Assembly: GCA_001599755.1 (NCBI GenBank)
Contig: BCHX01000003.1
Location: forward strand, 558,001-622,000
Origin: Gliomastix tumulicola
Lineage: Eukaryota > Ascomycota > Sordariomycetes > Hypocreales > Bionectriaceae
Reading direction: 5' to 3'
Length of the DNA stretch: 64,000 bases
Position numbers and translations under genes: made by a program. The notes under the pieces are model-generated. The model was given only the letters and a program-made list of their open reading frames with translations, ran no database searches and was not told the DNA's origin. Within the stretch, counting starts at the first letter, position 1; the number at the start of each line of letters is the position of its first letter. Of the stretch, positions 1 to 11,046 are shown piece by piece.

Positions 1-114
1 GATGACATATCTTGGGTCAAGAACACGGAGTTGGCGGCGTTGTTTGACGGTGCATATGACGAGTTGGATATGCTGCTGTATGGCGTTGGAGCTTCCGATC
101 ATTGGGCAATATAA
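1..114 (+). CDS. 3' end of an unidentified protein-coding gene (partial)
   Basis: Frame 1 is open from the window edge to a TAA at 112-114 and would encode the last 37 residues of a protein. The tail is acidic and hydrophobic, with several Asp/Glu and Leu residues, and ends in HWAI. I do not recognise the family. An acidic C-terminus would suit a fungal transcription factor or many other proteins, and 37 residues cannot decide. It would converge with the CHIP-like gene that ends at 578. The frame could also be a chance opening, because a 114-base open frame is not statistically strong. Confidence 0.35.
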   Translation, partial: DDISWVKNTELAALFDGAYDELDMLLYGVGASDHWAI

Positions 115-577
115 GGGAATAGACGGTTCCGGGAGCGTGGTATGCATGCATGCATGAATGCAACTGTTAGGGACACGGCAAATGGCGGAATATGAAATAT
201 CTGTCATCTTGAGACGATAACTGCGTGTGAAATATGTAAAGTGAAGTGAGATTCAGAACATAATGAAACAGCCTGAACTCCATAAACTGGCTAGACTGGA
301 ATGCAATAACGCCTCGCCATCCGTGAAATGCGCGCTTCGTGAGATCTTCTGACATCGCGCAAGGTACCCAAATTTGAAAAGCTTCTTCTGGAAGTCAAAG
401 AATACCTCCAACAGCCTTGTGAGATGATGATGACGGAGAGGAGTTGGTGTAGAAGTGGAATGCAAAGATACGTACGGGTTGCCCCCTTTGCCAGCCACAT
501 GGTTGACTTGAGCCGTGTGTAGATAGATCCAACACACAAAGGATCCTATCGCCCAAGTGTTGTTTTCGTACACCTGT
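115..577. other. Intergenic region between convergent gene ends
   Basis: No coding signal is seen. A short ATGC tandem tract (three and three-quarter copies) lies at 142-156. The region probably holds the 3' UTRs of the two flanking genes. Confidence 0.5.
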
Positions 578-1543
578 CTACCAATCGTAGGCCCAGCCGT
601 TGTCGTTTAGGTACCATTCGCAGGCTTGTCTAAGGGAGAGATTGGGTCGGAGCTCGTTCTTCGTGAGAGGCTGGCGGGTTACGGGGTCGATGGCGTTGGC
701 ACTGATCGCTGCCATGATGGAGGAGCGCTGGTATGATCGACCAGAAAGAGTCTGCGATGTGTTAGTAATCGTGTATATATCTGCACCATTGGAAAAAAGA
801 AGGGGCACATACGATGACTGGGTCGGTCATGACATCAAATGTGATATCATCCATCAGCCAATCCGGCACCTCCCGCGCCTTATCCTCGTCTTTTCTCGCC
901 TTCTCGAAAATCTCCCTGATCTGGCTCATCTTCTTGTCCGACTCTTCCCACACAGTCTTCTTGTCGACCTCGCTGCCGTCACCCGACGCGACGGTCTCGT
1001 CCCGGTCCCTGGCCAGCAGCGCCAGCACTTCGGCTTCGAGGTCCCTGTATTCTCGGGCACGCACGCGCTCGGCGTTGCGCCACCGCTCGGTCTTGCACTG
1101 CAGAAGCCAGTCGTGCGTCATGGAAAGAGACTTGTCCTCGCCTATGTCGCGGCAGACGGCGTAGGCGGTCAGGGCCTCCTTCGAGGCTGTCTGGTAGTCG
1201 CCGAGGGCGGCGAGGGACTTGGAGAGGAAGTAGTGGGCTTTGACGCTGGCCAGGTTGCCGGCGATGCACGCGTTGCAGTCGGAGACGACGCCCTCGTGGT
1301 TGCCCAGGTTGAAGCGGCACATGGCGCGGTTCGTGTAGAGGCTCGTGAAGGTCGGATCCAGGACGAGGCTGGGGTGAGCAAGTTAGTTAGTTAGTTGGGT
1401 CTGGGAGATGGTAGAAACGGGGCGACTGACGCTCTGGAGTAGAAGCTTTCTGCGCCGGCATAGTCTTTCTTTGAGAAGAGACGATTGCCCTCGGCCTTGA
1501 GGTTCATAACCTCATTTGCAGTCTCCATATCTCTGCTCACCAT
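578..1543 (-). CDS. CHIP/STUB1-like E3 ubiquitin ligase (TPR + U-box)
   Basis: Exons on the minus strand are 1543-1431, 1368-813 and 751-578, giving 280 aa. The N-terminal half (about residues 10-115) carries TPR helices, including EGNRLFSKKDYAGAESFY and YTNRAMCRFNLG. A charged helical linker follows, then a C-terminal U-box (about 205-275) with VPDWLMDDITFDVMTDPVI, DPVTRQPLT and the NLSLRQA segment. This is the architecture of animal CHIP, a co-chaperone that binds Hsp70/Hsp90 through the TPR and ubiquitinates clients with E2 enzymes through the U-box. The second intron splits the U-box directly after DPVI, and the splice restores the conserved DPVI-x-xSG-x-xY order. The start was chosen as the first ATG in frame with the first TPR helix. 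Role by homology: cytosolic protein quality control. Confidence 0.88.
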
Positions 1544-2650
1544 GTTGACGGAGATCTGGCAGTGATGTCTTTTGTTGGGAGGATGACGGTCGCCCGAAAG
1601 TGAAGCTCGGCGAAATAATTACCCCACGATAGAGGGGCAATGTGGCGATTCAAATAGCCAGCTCACGTGTGTAACCAATCGGTGACGCTGGGCAAGAAAA
1701 AAACTGTCGCCCGGGTGAAACAAAGCTGATTCCAGGCTTGTGTAATCGAGCCCAAGCGCCGCTTGAAAGAGAGAAGATGTGTCCCTCAGCTGGGTGGATG
1801 GTCGTTGCGGATTGCGTGTCGCTGACAGCTGGGCGAACTCCGCACGAAGAATGCCTTGGTGGAACAGCAGCCAGCAGCTAAGAGGACCCTGAACAGCTAG
1901 TGAGAGACGGAGTGTAGGACAAGGTCTTGGTGACTCGCAGCTTCCAGCGGTCACGCTTTAACAAAACAGAGCTCTGGAGGATGGTGGCCTGATGGACGGA
2001 CCACGGAGGGCTAGCGGACGGCGACATTTTGTGTGATTTCTAATGTCGGGTCCTGCTGGCGAGAAGGAGCTTCGATGCTAAAGAAGCTTCGAGAAAGAAG
2101 ATGGCGAGATCAAATCAGATCTAGACAAAGAAGAGGAGCAGACCAGGGCTGCAAGAGCAAATCAGCGAAGCCAGCAGAGGGAGACACCGAAACTCCGATG
2201 GCGGGGGTGGGGCAACCCCATCACTGATTGGAGTAGAAATAGACAGAAATGATCTGACAAGATGCAGAGGAAAAGCCACTAATCTGTTTCTCTTATTCTA
2301 TCTACTTGTCACCTCCAAACTTGAAAAACGGCAGGAGCTGAGTGGCTACCATCTTCCATCCTCACTTCCCTCTTGTCTCATGTCCCATGTCTCAAGATTC
2401 ACTTGCTGCGAATTGTCCTCGCGTCTCCCATACGTGCATGATGCATTACAGCTCAGCTGATTTATTCTATGTTCACGCATTCGGTCCCCTTCGTTAATTA
2501 TGCTCGCAGTCAACAGCCTCATACCTCGCGCTATATGCGATATGATGCGACAGCAACACGTACGTACACGCTCACGACTAGCAAACAAGGACACGAGTAC
2601 CACCTGCGCCATCTCCGATTCCCAACAGAAAATGCATGTCTACGTTTCGT
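1544..2650. other. Intergenic region upstream of the CHIP-like gene and downstream of the P450
   Basis: About 1.1 kb with no convincing ORF. A 111-codon minus-strand frame at 1619-1954 has no recognisable motif and is rejected. The region presumably holds the CHIP-like promoter and the P450 3' UTR. Confidence 0.5.
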
Positions 2651-4517
2651 TCAAATAACCTCGACCAGCCGCACCCTGAGCTTCTCCTTGGGCCGCAACG
2701 TGAAGCTCGGACTGGCAAACTCCACGGGCCTGCCAGCTGCTCCCGCAGCGGCTTCGACCCGGAACCGCGACACCAGCTCAACGAGGATCACCTTCATCTC
2801 GACCATGGAGAGCTGCTTGCCTATGCACACCCGCGGACCGTTGTGGAAGGTCTGGAAAGCGTAGGCGCCTGCGGCTTCGCCCTTGAGATGGTCCCACCGG
2901 TCTGGATTGAATGTTTCCGCGTCTGGACCCCAGACCGATGGGGAGAGGTTGATCACCGCCGGGCACAGCTGGACTACCGTGCCTTTGGGCAAGACGACGC
3001 CGGAAACCTCGACCTCCTCGATTGTCTCCCGCGGGACGTACGCCACTGTTAGACAGGAAGCGTCAGCGTAATCTTCCTGAACCAAGCGAAAGGGGGGATC
3101 TTACCTGGGCAGTACACCCGAAGCACTTCCTTCAGGAAGTTGTCAAGGTACCTTAGTCCGTCCACTTCAGTATGAGCGAGGCCCAGGCCGTTCTTTGATG
3201 CGGAGATCTCGCCGCGGAGACGTTCCTGGCACGCCGGGTTCTGCGCCAGGCAGTGGACCGCCCACACCAGGGAGCACGCAGTCGTGTCGTGTCCAAGGAC
3301 CATGAAGTTGAGAACGTACTCTACAACTTCATCCTGGGACATGTTGCCTTGCTCCAGCATTTGCTGGATCATATCTTGCGTGCTGTCGTCCTCTTCACCC
3401 CCAAACTTTCGATCCGGGTCTCTCCTGGATACATGGTATCGGATGATGTCCCTGATTTCCTCACAATCCTCGAGGAATTGCCTATTGGCCTTGATAGGCA
3501 GGAGATGCCTCAGCGGCAAGTAGGAGCTGAGATAGTGGATTATGTGAGATGACAGGGGCTGCTGCATCGTGCAGGAGAAGAGGTTATGCAGGTTGGAGCG
3601 GATGCTGGTGAGATGGTCGAGATCGACGCCCAGCACTTTGATCCCGATTACATCTAGGACCGTTCTCCAGATGAGGGACTCAACTGGCGATCAGGGGTTA
3701 GCTCACTTCCACTGCAGTAGCTGCCGTGGTAAGCTTACCTTCGACCTCGCCTGAGTAGTCCCGCTGCGCGCTCATGACGTCCACCAAGGTTTTCGCCTTG
3801 GAATCCAGGACAGGCAAGAAACTCTTGACCGCGGATATCGAGAAAAATTCTGCCACATTCTTGTCAGCTTACAGCATCGACAATTACACGGCCGGCGCGG
3901 GGGGGCAGCGCAGCGAGTGTGGCAGCAACCAACATAAGCCGGCTTACATCAGGACTTACTGTTGAGCACACTCCGACGATGCCGATGCACATGGCCCTCC
4001 GAGAATGGCAGCCCGTCTCCAATGACGATTTCGGCGCATTTCCGCGTAAGGCTCGGCTTGACAAAGGAGGAGCTTTTTGTCTGCAGGACCTCTCGGTATG
4101 CCGTCACGCTGTTGACGAAGAGGGACTCTGCGTTCCCGAAGCCAAGATACCGAATGAAGGGGCTCTCTGGGCTGCTCAGGGACCACTCGTGGAAGAGGTG
4201 TGGCACCCAGGGCACCCTGAGGAACCTGGGCAGCTGCCCGAGGATGAGGCTTTCTACATTCTATGGCGCGGGATGGATTAGCTTCACGATCTGGTGACTA
4301 TTTCCCCCCATCCGATCGCATGAGAGGTCTTATGTATGACTCAGGGAAAACGCACCTTGGGCTTCGGCAGGTGCCTAAGCGGCGATCGGTAGAACGGGTA
4401 GATCCAAACCCAATACACGAGCCTGACCACCACGAAGACGAAGATGGCGCCGAGCAGGGTGCTGGCTGTCAGGCTCGTCGAGGCGACCAGGTCACCCCTA
4501 GACGGAAGGTGTACCAT
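2651..4517 (-). CDS. Cytochrome P450 monooxygenase, ER-membrane anchored
   Basis: Five exons (4517-4356, 4260-3960, 3849-3739, 3683-3105, 3045-2651) join to 515 aa, the usual length for a fungal microsomal P450. An N-terminal membrane anchor (about residues 18-42, rich in Leu/Val/Phe) is followed by a Pro-containing hinge, RHLPKPK. Seen motifs are the I-helix oxygen-activation motif GHDTT (about 322), the K-helix ExxR as KEVLR (about 377-380), the PERF-region FNPDRW, and the heme loop FHNGPRVCIG with the axial Cys near 458. The enzyme would hydroxylate or oxidise a lipophilic substrate with electrons from a P450 reductase at the ER. Substrate and CYP family cannot be read from the sequence. 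It is the only gene on its side of a 6.5 kb gap that separates it from an MFS transporter and a hydrolase, which suggests detoxification or secondary metabolism. No backbone synthase is visible. Confidence 0.93.
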
Positions 4518-4989
4518 GTCTCAGACTGAGAGGACAAGGGCGCCGGCAAGCCTTCAACCGTGTGGGGCTCGAGTTGGAGAGATCTTGAGCGAGACACGGA
4601 GGATGCGGTGACAACAGCAGGTGTGAGGCCACACACAGTTCGAAGTGGTTGCAGCTGGTGTGCCTTGGGCAGCGATCTTCAACAGCAGGAGAGGAAGCAG
4701 AGGCGGTGAGATCGAATCCGACTAGAGAAGCAAGGACGGAGGCAGGGAAGAAAGAGGGAATAGCTTCGATTTGACCCATGATGCATCGACGGGCTGGACG
4801 GATGCCTTATTATAGGACCATCCAGTCCTCGAGTCCATAAACCGACAGGGTAGGATAGGCAGGCCAAGAGCTGAGGTCATCAGCCTGCACCCTCTTCCCG
4901 ATTGTCGACATCTTCGGTTCCGTCCCCTCTTGCCCTGTTATCGAGTCACTGACAAATGGTCAGGCGCGGCGAGGCGGGATGGAAAGACG

Positions 4990-5002
4990 CCCCCCCCCCC
5001 CC
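4990..5002. repeat. Poly-C tract (13 C)
   Basis: Thirteen consecutive C residues, followed by a T and four more C, lie about 470 bases upstream of the P450 start codon. A tract of this kind varies in length and is prone to sequencing error. Confidence 0.85.
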
Positions 5003-6320
5003 TCCCCTGGGAGTGATCAACGTACCCCCGTCCCATGAGCTCGCGGTATGCGGTCAACGTGCAACAGGTTCATTACGAAGGCAGGCAGGGGTGGCAAGAG
5101 TATACCTGTGCACGCGTGTGTGATCGAGTCCCATGGGTGGGATGGACGAGAAGGAGGCTAGGAGGAGAAGGGGGGGAGGGGAGGCCAGGTTGGGCCGAAA
5201 CGTGGATGGAGGGGTGAAGGGAGGAGGAGGGGGGCCGCATGTGCTATTTTCTGATAGCTGCGGATAACGCACGGGCGTGATGGGCTCATTGCATGCCTTG
5301 GAGGCAACAGTTGGGAACGTCGGGAAACCTAGTTCCTTCCGTCGAGAGCCTGGCCGTTGTTGACAAACCTGACAGACCACCCCCACCTAGTCGGCAGCTT
5401 GGCCGTCCCTTGTTCTGTGCCCTCCTGATCCGCTACGGCGCCAGGGACGACGGGATTCCAGAACGCCACCCGCGGGGGCCCTGTCACATGGATCTGGACG
5501 GATGCGGAGCCCAGGGCTGGGACGTACACACACATACGTAGTGAGTGGTGCTTGACCCGGAGAGGAGAACGGTGGAGACCGGAGAGCAAGAGAAGTGCGT
5601 GGCTGTGTGTGGACGATCAAAGTGCAAGTTTATAAAGCCGTGGTGTCCACGTCAGAGGAGATGCAGCCTATCAGCGGCACGGCCTGGTCGATCCAAAAGG
5701 CAGAGAGAAAGAAAGAGTAGTAAAACCCGCTCGTCCGTAGAGGTTGGTAAGAGTCGTATCATTCCCGCTTCATGCTAGCTTGCTTCTAAACCGGCTTTTT
5801 TGCTTGGCTGGGGCTGTGGACATACGAAGGAGGAGATGCAAGCACCCGTGAGCCCTACGGTGAGGCGTTCCGACAATAACAACAAGACTTGATTGACACT
5901 GACAGCTGGGGGCTCAGAAAGAGAGGGTCGCGGACTATTTTCGCGGTCACAGCGTCCGAGACCGCCTTTTTGTCATCATGCCGGCTCCCGTTCGCAGAGC
6001 CAGGGAAGTCGGATGGGCCTTTCCTTGTGATGCCTCAGAAAAAAGTAAAAGAAAAAGAAGCATGGTATGGGTATGTAATGCAAGGAGTACAGGGGCAGGA
6101 TGGATGTCCAGGGCAAGCGAAGCTTGAGTGAAAATAGACGTACTCCGTACGTTCACCCGTGTACTGTAAGTAAGTCTACAACAAGATAGGACAGGGATTT
6201 CAATATCTAAGCGCCCATTCGACCCCAGGCGCGCGCAGGGCCATGTGTTATTCCCAAAGGACCAAGGTTTTTTTGTGGCTGCCACATGGGGTATACCAAC
6301 GGAAGTAAGTGATACGAGAT

Positions 6321-6348
6321 GTGTATGTATGTTGTATGTATGTGTGTT
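6321..6348. repeat. TATG/TGTG simple repeat
   Basis: An imperfect TATG-type microsatellite with a TGTG end lies inside the gene-poor stretch. Confidence 0.7.
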
Positions 6349-7223
6349 ATAGGAGACCACAAATAGTTCGGGAAACAAGGTGATGAGCTCTTTAATCCCC
6401 CCCCCTTGCGACGGGTACGTTTTTCGTAGGATGAGGGATTCCGGAGGGATTTCGAGAGTACCTGACCTGACCTCATGTGGTCCTTGCCCGCCCGCCGGAG
6501 CCCGTAACTCCAGGTCCGAATTCCCGGGCATTCGGCAAATGGGCAGGCAGCCTTATCAACGACCGAACCCATTGAGTCAGGAAAAGCTGCACCGTGTGTG
6601 TGTGCGTGTATACAACTCAACTGTGCCGCACCCACACCGCAAGCATTGGCTGCGAGATTAGGCAACCACTACGGAAACCCAGAAGATACTCATCGCAATT
6701 CAGAGAGAGCATCGAGGACGACACCCTCACGTCTACATTTTTTCCATCTGACCTTTTGTTCTCCGGACCCCTTGGGGGCCAGCGGCCCAGCAAGAAGGGT
6801 GGTGTGCTGGAGGCAAAGGTAAGGGTCTCACGAAGACAGCACAACATCCTTGGCGAGACATTTCGCACGCACGCGCGCGGCCGGAGAAAAAAGTTACAAT
6901 CAGGTCCGTGGCTCAGAGACATACAGCTGCCAGCCGGGGTCAACGTCTCGGCTACGGGCATGGTGGCTTTTCCGTCTTCTTCATTTTACTTTTTTTTTTT
7001 CGTTATCGTGCCAGGGGGGGGAGGGGGAAAGGAGGGTAGGCCATGTGTTGCACATGCGAGTTCCTGGTGCGCTGTGAGCACGTCATTGAGCGCTCATCAT
7101 TGCTGCCCGTCTTTGCCTCTCTCTTTCATTTCGAGAGGGTGGTACGCGTGACACGGTGGCTAGCGTTATTTCATTTATGAAAAATTTCATATAAACAAGA
7201 GGGAAGGGAGAGGGTGTGCGTGT

Positions 7224-7247
7224 GGCAAGGCAAGGCAAGGCAAGGCA
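7224..7247. repeat. GGCAA pentanucleotide microsatellite
   Basis: Almost five perfect head-to-tail copies of GGCAA are read directly. The location is non-coding. Confidence 0.85.
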
Positions 7248-7388
7248 GTGCTGGTGCTGCTCATTTACCTGCGATGGGGATGGTGGGTGAGTCTGGTTGC
7301 ACGGCATGCTGTCCACTCGATTGGATCGATGATGAGATTGGTTTGAGTGGCACGGAAGACATGTGACACACGCAGTCTGTGCCTCAAT

Positions 7389-7434
7389 GGGAGGAGGAGG
7401 AGGAGGAGAAGAAGGAGGAGGAGGGTGAAGAGGA
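7389..7434. repeat. GGA/GAA trinucleotide-rich tract
   Basis: A purine-only stretch of mostly GGA triplets with some GAA lies in non-coding DNA. A second, shorter GGA array lies at 8442-8465. Confidence 0.8.
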
Positions 7435-10008
7435 GGGTGTGTCTCTGGTTTTTGTGTGTCCGGCGGCGGCCGACTGAAGGGGGGGGGGTCTAGCTGTCTG
7501 TCAAGACGGCTACGTGCAGATGGCGTATTGGTGGTTTTCTGACCGCCAGATTGACAGCTCTCAGGTGTCAATGTTATTAATCATCCGCAGATTGCAAGAT
7601 CCCGCCTCGCAACTCGGGGTCGAAATCGCCTTGAGAGAAGCAGGCGTCAAGCAGATAGAATCACAACAAGTGTCCAGCTGCCCTCCTCGATGCAAACGCA
7701 TCCCCGCAGGACAAAATCTATCCCAGACAAGTGCCCCGGGGTCCCGGTACGCAGCCCTAGGAGACTTTCAGCCCATCACTGGTCCCGATCATACGTAACT
7801 GTTACAAAATAAAAGAAACACGACCGTAACGATCCCCTCCCCGGTCCCGGGACGCGGCCCATTCTCGGAATGCAACTTGATCACGGCCAGTATCACGGAG
7901 AAGCCCTCTCTCTACTATCGGGACGGCCGTCTCAACGGCCTCCTAACCCCCCACTGTTGTCTCGGCTACGGGGCGTGGCATGACGGCCTAAATTTCACAG
8001 CGTTCCTTGTAAGGCTTTGGCTTTCTGCCGGTTGCCGTCGGGGGCAGAAAAGGGGGGGGGGATACGGGATGATCTGTCCCGGAAGGGGGGGCGTGAGCAA
8101 CACCAACCTCGAGAATCATCAGGAGACACGAGACGGGTCGATACACCTCTCACAAGGAAAAACCATGAGATAGGGTTAACCGGGGACTCTTCCTCACCGC
8201 CTGTTACAGCTCATCAAAAATGATAGGAAACGGCTTCCTATCGCAACACAGCACTCTCCTGCCCCAGCCAGTTGATTTCCATCACGAGAGCATGGCTGTC
8301 GGTACACTTACTCCTCATTCGTGGATCACAGCGTAGCACACGACTCGGAGAGATTTCAGGGCATAGGAGAAAGGGGGGAGGGGGTAGCGACTTGCATTGA
8401 CATGTGCGCCGTCTGGTGTGTGATGCGAGCCAAAGAGACATGGGGAGGAGGAGGAGGAGGAGGAGTCCATTCCACGGCATGAAGATGATTGACATGGCAT
8501 GATATGGAAAGGGGGAGGAGGGCCAGATTCCGATTCCGATGGGAGAGGGAAGGACATGAGACTCGATCGGGGATGGAACGAGGGCTTGCGAGACTTTGCT
8601 GGGCGAGAGACCCCTTTTGCACCACGGACAATACGAGCCGTTGCGGTCGCTCCTGTCGCAATACGTCGTTCGAAAAAAAAACATGAGTGAAGCATCACCA
8701 TGAAGCTGTGCGAGCTGAATGCGGGGGTTTAGATCGGAGAATAAAGGCCAGAGGAGACAGGACAAAGAATTGAATGGATCGAGACCGGCAAGCAGGTACA
8801 AAGAAGAAGAAAAAAAGGCAACGGAGCTGGATTCGATCGGCAAAGCGGCCATCTCGCTTCCCAGTTGTAGATTGATGCCCCGGTGCAACGTCGACACAGC
8901 ATGGGCGTTGCCTACTACACCGCCTAAAACATGAGCAAAACAACCGGTGAGGTTGTGTGACCGGGGGAAGAGCTGCCCCCTAGCAAGTTAGGGACCAGAT
9001 CAAGGGGGGGGGCTCGGGCGGCTACACACGAGTTTACCACGTGATTACAGATCGATGCAAAACGTGATGAGAGAGAGAGAGTTCACGGAAAAGACAGGCA
9101 GGAATGAAGCAAAGAGGAGAGAGAGGATTTCGAGTGAAGAACTTCAGTGCCTGAAGTCGCAAGGCCCGGAGGGATTCCCGGAGGTGGAGCCCCGGAGAGT
9201 CAGATCCACCGCCGGAGCAGCTAACTCGAGCCGGCTAGAGCCAGCAGAAAAAACATGCAGGTTCCAGGGAATGGTTTGGACTTTTAGGCGCTGGGAGTTG
9301 CTGTGGCTTTCACTTACAGGGGAGGGAGGGGGGTTGCTGTAACTTGTCTCCGGGAGGGAGGAATCAGGAGCGGGAGCTATGCCCGATCAAGAGAGCTCGG
9401 TACTGGTACTGGGACAGCAAGCCACCGTTCACCTGCAGGTTGGTAGGCCTGCTTCAGTATCAGGCAGGTTTTGTAAACAGGAAAGAAATACTACCAATGG
9501 TTGGGATGTTCATTTAGGCTGTGTCACCGGGAAACAAGGGATGGTTGGCTGAAACGCGTCCGAGGGGAGAGGGCGGAGGCGAATGAAGAGCCCGAATGAG
9601 AGCCCAACCTACCCGACTGTGCGAGTCCAGCATATTGCCTGTAACGTGAGAAACAGTCTCTGGTCAATAGCATACTAGCATGCATGCACTGGCACAGCAG
9701 ACAGAGTCAGTCCATCATCATCCCCCCCCTCATGACATGACCCCAAGAACGGCCCCCAATGGACAACAGCAGGGATCGACCACCCAGGCGACACAAGTTC
9801 CAAGGCCGTTATTAATTGCCCGCCCACTTGCACCTGACCAGGACCGTGGCTTCGGCAGCTTTTTTCGCCGCGCCACGCACAGCGGTCCCTGCTTGCGTGT
9901 CTCGACACCATCACGGCCGGTCCTGCAAGAGAGCTCGCTTAAACCGGCTCGGAGGAACAGGGTCTGTAGTGATGACACGGCAGCCAGGTCGGCATCTCGG
10001 CCAGCGGG

Positions 10009-10022
10009 CACACACACACACA
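10009..10022. repeat. CA dinucleotide repeat
   Basis: About seven CA units in a row in non-coding sequence. Confidence 0.75.
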
Positions 10023-10669
10023 GATGCATTCGCGCGGCGCAGGTCTGACTCTGCATCCTTTGCCGCTGCTGTTATCTACCGGCAGTCAGTCAGTCATAGT
10101 GGTGTGTACTTTGGGTGTGGACACCATTCTCGTGCGAGGCATACCCCAATCACAACCAGATGCACACCTGCCAGGCCGTCCAGTCAGTACTTCACGTGCT
10201 TATTCCTGGATAATCGTGACGGACTGCTACGCCTCGCGCTCTGCCGCATGCACCCTGCATGATAATGTCGTATATCCTAGTGGGTGCGCTTCGTCGTGAT
10301 TTTAGCCGCGTATATCAGACCCCCAATGCAACTTCATATACCATGCCTCGTAAAAAAGAAGAGGGCGTGAGAAAATAGAACGAGCGTGATATGGCGATCC
10401 ATCCATTCATGAATCAGTACCTTCTTGGCTGATCAGAAGAAAGAGGGCGAAAAAAAAAATAGATCGGCAGCAGAGCAGCTTTTCTCTGCCTCTCGCTCCG
10501 TTCTCTTGAACCATCGCACAAGTCACACAGCGTACATGCTGTGTGCGGACTCACGAGAACAAGAGAGAAAGAAAAAAAAAAGGAGAAATAGCAGGAAAAG
10601 GGAAAATAGTGTGAAACAGAATCTCCAAAAGATACAACAGGACGTGAGTCTGACTTTCCATTTTCTTTG

Positions 10670-11046
10670 CAGCAGAGAGTGCCCTTTTGTTTTCTTCCTC
10701 TATCTCTATCCTCACAGCTCCCCCCTGCTGTTTTCTTTCTTTCTTATCAATCTTTCTCCCCGTCACTTACCGCCGGGCGAGAGAACAAACACAGATTCAC
10801 CTCTAGAGATTGGTCTGTCTGAGGTGCACGCTTGCAGAGGTTGAACCTGCATTCTCCCCTCAACAATTCCTCAAATCCTCACTATTCTCTGAACTTTGCC
10901 AATACAGCCATCTCGTGCTTCCGCACACACACTTCCGCCACTTTCCACCGCTCACACCTACCTCTCTCTTCAGATAGTACCATCTTCTCGTCTTTGTCTC
11001 AGAACATCACTCCTCCGTCGCTTAACCCCGGGCAGCCACCGCAACC
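10670..11046 (+). promoter_or_regulatory. Pyrimidine-rich promoter/leader of the MFS gene
   Basis: The plus strand becomes strongly C/T-rich over the bases leading to the start codon at 11047, including repeated TCTTTC and TCTCT blocks. CT-rich leaders just upstream of start codons are common in filamentous fungi. No specific transcription-factor site is claimed. Confidence 0.45.

Larger units (their letters stand above)
4518..11046. other. 6.5 kb gene-poor stretch between divergent P450 and MFS genes
   Basis: All frames here are short, low-complexity or without motifs, and none pairs with neighbours through splice sites. The stretch is full of homopolymers and simple repeats: poly-C at 4990-5002, runs of 6-10 C or G near 6401, 7014, 8051 and 9005, a poly-T near 6989, GGCAA at 7224, GGA at 7389 and 8442, and CA at 10009. 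It is not AT-rich, so it does not look like a RIP-degraded transposon. The last 350 bases before the MFS start are pyrimidine-rich, as in a fungal promoter and leader. It could hold long regulatory regions, a non-coding RNA or an unrecognised fast-evolving gene with many introns. Confidence 0.5.

Noticed and set aside
1619..1954. 111-codon minus-strand frame upstream of the CHIP-like gene
   Set aside because: It has no domain, no splice link to the CHIP-like exons and an irregular composition.
5947..6531. 194-codon minus-strand frame in the large gap
   Set aside because: It is low in motif content, crosses simple TATG repeats and C-runs, and has no homology I recognise.
8238..8897. 219-codon minus-strand frame
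   Set aside because: It includes a Leu/Pro tract made by the GGA repeat and has a composition expected from repeat-rich non-coding DNA.
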